Shown here in pieces: positions 1 to 5,035 of a stretch of 6,753 nucleotides of DNA; within the stretch, counting starts at the first letter, position 1; every line of letters starts with the position of its first letter. The translations under genes were made by a program, and so were the position numbers. The notes below the pieces were generated by a model. It made no database searches. It had not been told where the DNA came from and worked only from the letters and a program-made list of their open reading frames with translations. This DNA comes from Chloroflexota bacterium (GTDB lineage Bacteria; Chloroflexota; Dehalococcoidia; E44-bin15): assembly GCA_015222405.1 (NCBI GenBank), contig JADFVG010000189.1, positions 1 through 6,753 on the forward strand, read 5' to 3'.

Positions 1-487
1 GAACCCCTCGCCCTTCGTAGCGAAACAGTCCCATTACCGGGCTGAAGTTGGCGCGGCAGGACTGGAGAAGGAGGAAGCGATCGATGGCAGGCCCTCGCAT
101 GGTCATCTCGTGAGGGCGGATTTGACCGATGTTCAAATCCTCGAGTCGGATGCGGGCGATGAGACTAAAGCGACTTCTCACCCCATTTTGAAATGGAAAG
201 CGGTGCTCCACAAGATAGAATGCAGGATGGTTCTCCCTGATTAAAATGGAATCTTGGAGCCAAGTTTCCATGGTGCTGGCGGCCCGAGTGTATTTATTGT
301 CCTCAGCAGAGTCAGAAGCTAATTCTTGTCCGAACTCAAGCCTGATCACGTTATGCCGGCTCTTGCTGTAATACACGCTCTGCTGCTCAGGTGAAATCAC
401 ATCGTAAGGAGGGCTGATCACAGTGGAAAAATCGCCAATTCGATCCAGATTATAACGAAGACCGCGAAAGGGTTGCACATCGGCCAC
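1..487 (-). CDS. DUF1015 family protein, N-terminal part (cut by left edge)
   Basis: The minus strand is open from a GTG at 487 to the window edge: 162 codons plus one base. The start is set by a GGAGGG Shine-Dalgarno 7 bases upstream, and the translation begins at once with the family signature VADVQPFRGLRYN. Further DUF1015 hallmarks are PPYDVIS (residues 26-32), NVIRLE (46-51), a PHEMT segment (125-129) and ANFSPV (146-151). The family is usually about 400 residues or more, so well over half is missing. Its biochemical function is not established to my knowledge; old annotations link it loosely to SerC-like proteins, which I would not trust. It is transcribed away from the NPD genes from its own promoter at 523-551. 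No frameshift or stop is seen in the visible part. The family call is from remembered motifs, but several independent blocks agree. Confidence 0.88.
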   Translation of the reverse strand, partial: MADVQPFRGLRYNLDRIGDFSTVISPPYDVISPEQQSVYYSKSRHNVIRLEFGQELASDSAEDNKYTRAASTMETWLQDSILIRENHPAFYLVEHRFPFQNGVRSRFSLIARIRLEDLNIGQIRPHEMTMRGPAIDRFLLLQSCRANFSPVMGLFRYEGRGV

Positions 488-522
488 GAAGTCGCCCTCC
501 GTGAAATGAGGTAAGCAAAAGG

Positions 523-551
523 AGTATACCAAGACCACTAATAAAGGTCAA
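523..551 (-). promoter_or_regulatory. sigma70-type promoter for the DUF1015 gene
   Basis: Read on the minus strand, a -35 box TTGACC (551-546) is followed by a 17-base spacer and a -10 box TATACT (528-523). A TGG triplet just before the -10 makes it an extended -10. The predicted transcript would start near 516, leaving a leader of about 28 bases that contains the Shine-Dalgarno before the GTG at 487. Spacing and both boxes are close to consensus, so this is a good prediction, though not proven. Confidence 0.65.
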
Positions 552-585
552 TGAGCGGGAGCCCACAGGGTTTTGGTTCAGTGTC

Positions 586-614
586 TTGACTTGATCCACT
601 ATTGTTGGTATCCT
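586..614 (+). promoter_or_regulatory. sigma70-type promoter for the NPD gene pair
   Basis: A -35 box TTGACT (586-591) is followed by exactly 17 bases and a -10 box TATCCT (609-614). Transcription would start near 621, giving a leader of about 130 bases before the ATG at 752. Its -35 lies 34 bases from the -35 of the leftward promoter, so the two stand back to back and could share a regulator. Confidence 0.55.
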
Positions 615-650
615 TTGCCTCGCCGAGAGCAGCTTTTCAGGGGATAGCTA

Positions 651-695
651 ATGTTGCAAACAAGGGTGCTCGAGATGCTTAAGAAGGCAAGGTGA
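651..695 (+). CDS. possible 14-residue leader peptide
   Basis: Between the predicted promoter and the first NPD gene lies an ATG ORF encoding MLQTRVLEMLKKAR. It has a fair Shine-Dalgarno (AGGGGA at 639-644) 6 bases upstream. Its TGA stop overlaps a GTG at 692 in a GTGA arrangement, and that GTG opens the longer frame leading into the NPD gene. This geometry is typical of translational coupling. There is no run of one amino acid and no clear attenuator hairpin, so a regulatory role is only a guess and the ORF may be chance. Confidence 0.25.
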   Translation: MLQTRVLEMLKKAR

Positions 696-751
696 GACTA
701 CATGCACAGGAAGGTTGTGGTAATCAGGGGCAACGAGAAAGGAGACCAAGA

Positions 752-1792
752 ATGAAGACAAAAATGACTGAGCTATTGGGAATAGAGCATCCCGTCATGC
801 TAGCGGGAATGGCCTACGTGGCCGTCCCCAAGCTGGTGGCTGCCGTTTCCAACGCCGGCGGACTGGGCATGTTAAATCCTTCCATTTATGCTCCCGAAGG
901 AGCAAGAGAAGCTATCAGAGAGGTTAGGTCACTCACCGATAAGCCCTTTGCGGTAAATATTACATTATGGCTTCCTGGAGCCAGAGAGAATGCAGTGGTA
1001 GCCCTGGAGGAGAAGGTCCCGGTGATAAATACTTCACTGGGCAGAGCCGATTGGATTATTAACGCAGCCCACGAGTATGGCGGTAAGGTCTTGGCTACCG
1101 TAGTGATGCACAGACATGCGCGCCGTTCAGAGCTAGACGGAGCTGACTTTCTCATCGTCACTGGCCACGAGGCAGCAGCGCATGGAGGCGACATTGGTTC
1201 ACTGGTATTGATACCTCAGGCCCGCGCCTGGGTAAATATTCCTATCATAGCCGCCGGTGGTTTCTGCGACGGCAGAGGGCTGGCAGCAGCTCTGGCCTTA
1301 GGCGCCGAGGGCATATCCATGGGCACTAGATTTATGCTCACTCAAGAGAGCCCCGTCACTGACGACATCAAGCAAGTCTGCCTTCAGGCTAGTGCGGAGG
1401 ATACGCTATACTCTGACCGCTTTTCTGGGATACCTGGCAGGGTGCTCAAAACTAAGATGTCGGAACGTATCGCCGGGCAGAGGATAGTTTCCCCAGTAAA
1501 AGCCCTGTCCGCTGCCAGAGAGATTAGCCAGATGCTAGAAGTTCCGCTGTGGAAACTTTTCCTTCAGAGCTTGAAAACGAGGAGAAGCATTTGGAGCTTG
1601 GCCCGGCAAGCAGGCGAGGCCGTTGGCCTGCGGAAGGCTGTGGAAGGGGGCGACATTGACCTCTTGACTTTCCCTGTGGGACAGGTTGCTGGCGTAATCA
1701 ATGATCTACCTACTTGCAAGGAAGTGATTGAGCAAACTGTTGCCGAAGCCAAGGAGGTGCTGGAAGCAACAAAGGCAAAGCTCCTTGCCTAA
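752..1792 (+). CDS. NPD-family FMN oxidoreductase (nitronate monooxygenase / FabK-like)
   Basis: A 346-residue protein of the 2-nitropropane dioxygenase family, a cytosolic FMN-binding TIM barrel. Members oxidise alkyl nitronates, or act as NAD(P)H-dependent flavin reductases or enoyl-ACP reductases (FabK). Visible blocks: N-terminal HPVMLAGMAYVA with SNAGGLGML (residues 13-41); VTGHEAAAHGG (136-146), whose His144 sits where the family catalytic His lies; PIIAAGGFCDGRG (164-176) and MGTRFM (190-195), the phosphate-binding part; and GQVAGVINDLP (310-320) near the end. The ATG at 752 is chosen because GGAG lies 7 bases upstream and family homology begins at MKTKMTELLGIEHP. A GTG at 692 would add 20 low-complexity residues without family similarity. 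The N-terminus looks FabK-like, but no fatty acid genes are nearby, so the substrate is unknown. It is the first gene of a probable two-gene operon with a related enzyme. Confidence 0.88.
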   Translation: MKTKMTELLGIEHPVMLAGMAYVAVPKLVAAVSNAGGLGMLNPSIYAPEGAREAIREVRSLTDKPFAVNITLWLPGARENAVVALEEKVPVINTSLGRADWIINAAHEYGGKVLATVVMHRHARRSELDGADFLIVTGHEAAAHGGDIGSLVLIPQARAWVNIPIIAAGGFCDGRGLAAALALGAEGISMGTRFMLTQESPVTDDIKQVCLQASAEDTLYSDRFSGIPGRVLKTKMSERIAGQRIVSPVKALSAAREISQMLEVPLWKLFLQSLKTRRSIWSLARQAGEAVGLRKAVEGGDIDLLTFPVGQVAGVINDLPTCKEVIEQTVAEAKEVLEATKAKLLA

Positions 1793-1802
1793 CGCCGATA
1801 CT

Positions 1803-1819
1803 AAGGGAGGTGAGCTATT
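1803..1819 (+). promoter_or_regulatory. strong Shine-Dalgarno placed for an ATT codon
   Basis: AAGGGAGGTGA (1803-1813) is a near-perfect match to the 16S anti-Shine-Dalgarno. From its GGAGG core to an in-frame ATT (1817-1819) there are 6 bases, the ideal distance; to the first ordinary start, GTG at 1832, there are 21, which is too far. The TGA inside the site is in frame, so the coding frame cannot begin further upstream. Confidence 0.6.
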
Positions 1820-1831
1820 TTCAAGACCAGA

Positions 1832-2788
1832 GTGACAGAAATCCTGGGGGTTGAGTATCCCCTGATCGTTGGCACGATGTACCCCTTTTCCCGGGCGGAG
1901 TTCGTGGCAGCGGCAGCCAACGCTGGAGCCTTCGGCATCATCGTCTCTGCCATCTGCGATACCAAGGAGGAACTGCGGGAGGAGATCAGAAAGACCCGGG
2001 GCCTCACTGATAAGCCCTTCGGGGTGAACATCAACCTTTTCCCCGCGTTTAAACCGGTAAGCATTGAAGAGTATATTGACACTGCGCTCCAAGAAGGGGT
2101 AAGGGTGATCGAAACCTCAGGCCGAAGCCCTGTGCCCTATGCCAAGCAAATAAAGAGCGGCGGCGCTGTGTTTATGCATAAGTGCGCCCGGGTGCGCGAT
2201 GCTCAAACCGCGGAGCGACTGGGGGCCGACATTCTAGAGATCGTGGGCTTTGAGTGCGGCGGTCATCCCAGCATGGAGGAGGTTGCCACTCTCATTCTCC
2301 TCCCTCAGACGGTGAACGCGGTGAAGATACCAGTGGTGGGGGGAGGCGGCTTTGGTGATGGCCGCGGATTTATCGCCTGCCTCGCCCTGGGAGCCGAAGG
2401 GGTGCTCATGGGCACCCGCTTCATGGTGACCAGGGAGTGTCCCCTGCATGACAATTTCAAACAGGCTTTCGTCAAGGCAACGGAAACTGCCACCGTGTTA
2501 GCCCAGAAATCCCTCGACGAGCCGTCCCGGGTGTTCATAAATGAGACCGTGGAGAAGGTCCTGGAGATGGAGAAGAGGGGAACCACCCTTGAGGAACTCA
2601 TGCCCTTCATCTCAGGCACATTGGGCCGCGAGGCAATGACAAGTGGCGATGTTAAGACCGGCATGATGTCTTGCGGACAGGTGGTGGGTCTGATCCATGA
2701 TGTGCCCACAGTGAAAGAAGTGGTGGACAGGATAATCAACGAGGCTAGTGAGATCATGGATCGCCTATCCCGTCTTGGCGAGCAATAA
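1832..2788 (+). CDS. NPD-family FMN oxidoreductase, second paralog
   Basis: At least 318 residues, a second 2-nitropropane dioxygenase-type FMN TIM barrel. Landmarks: YPLIVGTMYPFS with ANAGAFGI (residues 9-36); MHKCARVRDAQTAERLGAD (115-133); GFECGGHPSMEE (139-150), whose His145 is the likely catalytic position; GGGGFGDGRG (170-179); MGTRFM (193-198); and SCGQVVGLIHDVPT (280-293). The HKC segment and the GFEC-GGHP block place it in a different subfamily from the upstream gene: here 11 residues separate HKCA from GAD, against 6 upstream. The GTG at 1832 is the first standard start and is used for the coordinates. However, alignment with the upstream paralog (MKTKMTE against FKTRVTE) and the Shine-Dalgarno both favour the ATT at 1817, which would add five residues. 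The physiological substrate is not evident. No terminator follows. Confidence 0.87.
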   Translation: MTEILGVEYPLIVGTMYPFSRAEFVAAAANAGAFGIIVSAICDTKEELREEIRKTRGLTDKPFGVNINLFPAFKPVSIEEYIDTALQEGVRVIETSGRSPVPYAKQIKSGGAVFMHKCARVRDAQTAERLGADILEIVGFECGGHPSMEEVATLILLPQTVNAVKIPVVGGGGFGDGRGFIACLALGAEGVLMGTRFMVTRECPLHDNFKQAFVKATETATVLAQKSLDEPSRVFINETVEKVLEMEKRGTTLEELMPFISGTLGREAMTSGDVKTGMMSCGQVVGLIHDVPTVKEVVDRIINEASEIMDRLSRLGEQ

Positions 2789-3047
2789 GGTCATCACCGC
2801 ATCACCGCCATAAATAGTTCCCCCTTGACAGCGTAGGGCGCAATAGACGCCGCTACACTGTTGATCATCCACGATCAGTAGCCCGCAGTCACACAGGGCG
2901 TAGGACTAAACTGCCATCGTATTTGGTTCCAAAGTACCATTGCCCTGGCGCAAAACCATAAGCTAAAATTAGAGACGGGTTGATCTCGCACAAATCCTGG
3001 TCATCTATCTGAAAGTTAGGAGTGGAGCAAAGGTCTAAAGCAAGCAC
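2765..3047 (-). pseudogene. possible frameshifted remnant of a small cysteine-rich protein
   Basis: On the minus strand, a frame from a GTG at 3047 to a TGA at 2889 encodes 52 residues, including LILAYGFAPGQWYFGTKYDG. It ends where a second frame (open from 2905 to a TAG at 2765) continues with LCDCGLLIVDDQQCSGVYC and CQGG-TIYGG. One base of frameshift near 2890-2900 would join them into one chain of about 95 residues with a C-x-C, C-x4-C-x3-C pattern like a metal-binding ribbon. The composition (Trp, Tyr, Gly and Cys clusters) looks protein-like rather than random. Against it: no Shine-Dalgarno before the GTG, no recognised family, and its 3' end overlaps the end of the second NPD gene by 24 bases. 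I do not recognise the protein; it may be chance, decay, or a sequencing error in a real small gene. Confidence 0.3.
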
Positions 3048-3071
3048 CAAGCAAACTATGAGGGGGCAAGG
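2789..3071. other. gap without a convincing intact gene
   Basis: No forward ORF of note lies between the second NPD gene and the pilT control region. Besides the minus-strand cysteine-rich frames, I see only short imperfect inverted repeats, such as TGATC/GATCA around a six-base loop at 2862-2877. There is no T-tract terminator and no convincing rightward promoter: a TTGACA at 2825-2830 has no -10 at the right distance. Confidence 0.5.
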
Positions 3072-3102
3072 CGTTAACTGCGTAACCTAGTCGTTAAGTT
3101 AC
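3072..3102. repeat. operator-like repeats upstream of the pilT promoter
   Basis: CGTTAA occurs at 3072-3077 and again at 3092-3097, exactly 20 bases (about two helical turns) apart. A related CGTAAC lies between them at 3081-3086, and GTAAC (3082-3086) pairs with GTTAC (3098-3102) as an inverted repeat. The cluster sits roughly 60-90 bases upstream of the predicted transcription start, where an activator could bind. It is short, so chance cannot be excluded. Confidence 0.3.
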
Positions 3103-3155
3103 AAAATTAGATAAAAATAGCAGGTATTGACAAAAATGAATAAATATGCTACTAT
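3101..3155 (+). promoter_or_regulatory. strong extended -10 promoter with AT-rich upstream element for pilT
   Basis: A perfect -35 TTGACA (3127-3132) is followed by 17 bases and TACTAT (3150-3155), with TGC just before the -10 (extended -10). The 20 bases at 3101-3120 are almost entirely A and T and could act as an UP element. Transcription would begin near 3162, downstream of the TTG (3127) and ATG (3136) that open the longest frame, so those cannot serve as start codons on this transcript. Confidence 0.65.
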
Positions 3156-3189
3156 CGATGCGAGTGTCGACATTTTCAGGAGCAATGGT

Positions 3190-4299
3190 ATGGAACTCAC
3201 AACAATACATAAAAGTGGCAGTGCCGAGAATGGTAAGGGTATCCTCGGATTGCTCAAGCTTCTAGTAGAGTCCGGGGCTTCAGACCTTCACCTTAACACT
3301 TTCAGCCCTCCGGTGTTGCGCATCGATGGTGACCTTAACACCCACAACGGTATGGAAAAGCTTGCCGCCGAAGATGTAACCCAGGCCTTTATCGACATCA
3401 CCTCTGAGGAACAGAGGGAGACTTTTGCCCGCGAGCTGGAGTTGGACTTCGCCATCGCCATCTACCAAGTGGGGCGCTTCCGAGTCAATGCCTCCCTACA
3501 AAAGGGCACCGTGAGCCTTGCCTTCCGCATCGTTCGCACTGAAATCCCCAACATCGATGAGCTCGCACTGCCGGAGATATGCAAAGACCTAGCCATGAGG
3601 GACCACGGTCTGGTTCTGGTCACCGGTCCCGCCGGCAGTGGCAAAACCACCACTTTGGCCGCCATGATCGAGCATCTTAATACTACGAGACGGCGACGCG
3701 TTATCACTATCGAGGATCCGGTAGAGTTTATACATGAAAATAAAGAATGCTTCATCTCCCAGCGAGAAGTAGGCACAGATACCAAGTCATTCGCTAATGC
3801 CCTAAAGCACGCCCTGCGCCAAGACCCTGATGTCATCCTGGTCGGCGAGATGCGAGATCTGGATACCATTGCCACTGCTCTCACTGCGGCCGAAACAGGG
3901 CACCTCATCCTCAGCACCCTCCATACCCCCAGTGCCACTCTGGCTATCGACCGCATGATAGACGTCTTCCCCCCTTACCAGCAGCAACAGGCACGAATCC
4001 AGCTCTCCACCACCCTCCAGGGGGTGATATATCAAACGTTGCTCCCCAAGGTTAATGGCGACGGACGCATCGTCGCCGTGGAAGTGATGATCGCCAACGA
4101 CGCCATCAGGAACCTTATCCGAGAAGGGAAGACCCCCCAGATGGTGAATGTGATGCAAACAGGGACCCAGGTCGGGATGCAAACCCTGGATCACGCCCTC
4201 ATCGATCTTTATCGCCGCGGGCTCATCAGCCTCGATGATGCCATATACCGCTCTCGAGATCCAGAGGTGGCAAAGAAGACCATCTACCGCTTTGCCTGA
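3190..4299 (+). CDS. pilT: PilT-type pilus retraction ATPase
   Basis: A 369-residue hexameric secretion-type ATPase; PilT powers type IV pilus disassembly and twitching at the inner face of the membrane. The N-terminal domain shows LLKLLVESGASDLHL (residues 21-35). The ATPase core has Walker A GPAGSGKTTT (146-155), Asp box ITIEDPVEF (172-180), Walker B DPDVILVGEMRD (212-223) and His box GHLILSTLHT (237-246). AIRNLIREGK (305-314), the retraction-specific motif of PilT, separates it from PilB and GspE. The ATG at 3190 is chosen because AGGAG lies 7 bases upstream and a promoter overlaps the earlier candidates at 3127 and 3136; the resulting length is normal for PilT. All catalytic motifs are intact. 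No other pilus gene is in the window, so it stands as a single-gene unit here and its partners must be elsewhere. It could be a PilU-like paralog, but the AIRNLIRE motif favours PilT. Confidence 0.92.
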   Translation: MELTTIHKSGSAENGKGILGLLKLLVESGASDLHLNTFSPPVLRIDGDLNTHNGMEKLAAEDVTQAFIDITSEEQRETFARELELDFAIAIYQVGRFRVNASLQKGTVSLAFRIVRTEIPNIDELALPEICKDLAMRDHGLVLVTGPAGSGKTTTLAAMIEHLNTTRRRRVITIEDPVEFIHENKECFISQREVGTDTKSFANALKHALRQDPDVILVGEMRDLDTIATALTAAETGHLILSTLHTPSATLAIDRMIDVFPPYQQQQARIQLSTTLQGVIYQTLLPKVNGDGRIVAVEVMIANDAIRNLIREGKTPQMVNVMQTGTQVGMQTLDHALIDLYRRGLISLDDAIYRSRDPEVAKKTIYRFA

Positions 4300-4339
4300 C
4301 AGGCCAAAATTCTCACCAGCCATTGTTGCCCCTGAGCTT

Positions 4340-4359
4340 GCCCTAAAGCAAAATAGGGC
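4340..4359 (+). terminator. weak hairpin after pilT
   Basis: GCCCTA (4340-4345) pairs perfectly with TAGGGC (4354-4359) around an eight-base A-rich loop, 41 bases after the pilT stop. No run of T follows, so it is at best a weak or factor-dependent terminator or a 3' end stabiliser. Confidence 0.25.
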
Positions 4360-4390
4360 TAATGTAACCAAGATTCGCCCCTGAAGCTAA

Positions 4391-4405
4391 AAGCGGTCGC
4401 CGCTT
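4391..4405. repeat. small palindrome upstream of the nuoE promoter
   Basis: AAGCGG (4391-4396) and CCGCTT (4400-4405) form a perfect six-base inverted repeat around TCG. A competing GAAGC/GCTTC pairing exists (4383-4387 with 4402-4406). It lies just upstream of where the -35 would be, so it could be an operator or part of the pilT 3' end; both are guesses. Confidence 0.2.
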
Positions 4406-4427
4406 CATACCCAGCCCAGCCTTACTA

Positions 4428-4436
4428 TGGTATAAT
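4428..4436 (+). promoter_or_regulatory. extended -10 promoter for the nuoEF-like operon
   Basis: TGG followed directly by a perfect TATAAT (4431-4436) is an extended -10 element. The -35 region (TACCCA at 4408-4413 with 17-base spacing) is poor, as is usual for extended -10 promoters, or suggests help from an activator. The predicted start near 4443 leaves about 40 bases of leader before the ATG at 4484. Confidence 0.55.
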
Positions 4437-4483
4437 GAATATGGAATTTGGGCACTCTTGCCGGAGAAAGCTATTTCCCTAAT

Positions 4484-5032
4484 ATGACCAAGAAGCGACC
4501 CTCGAGAAAACAAAAGGCGGTGCCAGATGTATCGCTAGCCAAGGAAGAAGAACAGATAAAAGAGCACACCTTGGACATACTGAGAGCATACCATGGGGAA
4601 AGGAGGAATCTTATCCCCATTTTGCAAGATATTCAAGCTAAGCTTGGCTACCTGCCCCGGGAGGCAATCAAGCAGGTAGCCAAATCGATGCGGATCAAGG
4701 AATTAGAGGTTTTCGCCGTTGCCAGCTTCTACAACCAATTTCGCCTCAACCCCCCGGGAAAGCACCCGATTAAAGTCTGCATGGGAACCGCCTGCCATAT
4801 AAAAGGGGGGAGGATCATTCTCGAGGCTTGGGAAAGGCGGCTGGGCATCACAGTGGGAGAAACAACCTCAGACCGTGAGTTCGACTTGGAGCGTGTCGCC
4901 TGTGTTGGCTGCTGCGCCATGGCCCCGGTGACCGTGGTTGATGAGAGGGTCGAGGGCAAGGTGTCGCCGACCAGGGTGGACGGTATTTTACTATCGTTCG
5001 AGCTTGAGAAAGAAAAGGGCACGGACAAATAG
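4484..5032 (+). CDS. nuoE: NuoE/HndA-like [2Fe-2S] subunit of an NAD(P)-linked oxidoreductase
   Basis: A 182-residue thioredoxin-like ferredoxin of the 24-kDa complex I subunit family (NuoE, HndA, HoxE). It carries one [2Fe-2S] cluster beside the flavoprotein subunit. A helical N-terminal part includes LIPILQDIQAKLGYLPREAI (residues 43-62) and VASFYNQFRL (79-88). The cluster ligands are Cys99 and Cys104 (CMGTACHIKGG) and Cys140 and Cys144 (CVGCCAMAP), giving the expected C-x4-C and C-x3-C pairs; Cys143 is an extra cysteine. The frame is open from a TTG at 4448, but that codon lies only about 5 bases after the predicted transcription start and the 12 added residues are not family-like, so ATG 4484 is preferred. 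Its Shine-Dalgarno is weak (GGAG 17 bases upstream). The next gene follows after 3 bases, so the two form an operon. HndA, HydC or a formate dehydrogenase partner are possible names; the downstream gene would decide. Confidence 0.9.
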   Translation: MTKKRPSRKQKAVPDVSLAKEEEQIKEHTLDILRAYHGERRNLIPILQDIQAKLGYLPREAIKQVAKSMRIKELEVFAVASFYNQFRLNPPGKHPIKVCMGTACHIKGGRIILEAWERRLGITVGETTSDREFDLERVACVGCCAMAPVTVVDERVEGKVSPTRVDGILLSFELEKEKGTDK

Positions 5033-5035
5033 CAA

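Noticed and set aside
1706..2092. 128-residue minus-strand ORF across the junction of the two NPD genes
   Set aside because: Antisense to both coding regions and to the Shine-Dalgarno of the second gene; no protein-like motif.
2305..2757. 150-residue minus-strand ORF opposite the second NPD gene
   Set aside because: Shadow frame rich in Ser, Thr and Pro, with no recognisable domain.
2825..2859. TTGACA followed by TACACT as a promoter in the gap after the second NPD gene
   Set aside because: The spacer would be 23 bases, too long for sigma70, and no gene follows on the plus strand within a sensible distance.
2837..2877. Short inverted repeats (GGCG/CGCC and TGATC/GATCA) as a terminator for the NPD pair
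   Set aside because: Stems are only 4-5 base pairs and no T-tract follows.
3462..3956. 164-residue minus-strand ORF opposite pilT
   Set aside because: Arg/Ser/Val-rich antisense shadow overlapping the Walker A region of pilT; no start signal or family motif.
3802..4371. 189-residue minus-strand ORF opposite pilT
   Set aside because: It lies entirely on the antisense of a gene with all PilT motifs intact, shows no recognisable domain, and is explained by the codon bias of the real gene.
4448..4483. TTG at 4448 as the start of the nuoE-like gene
   Set aside because: It sits about 5 bases after the predicted transcription start, has no ribosome site, and adds 12 residues without family similarity.
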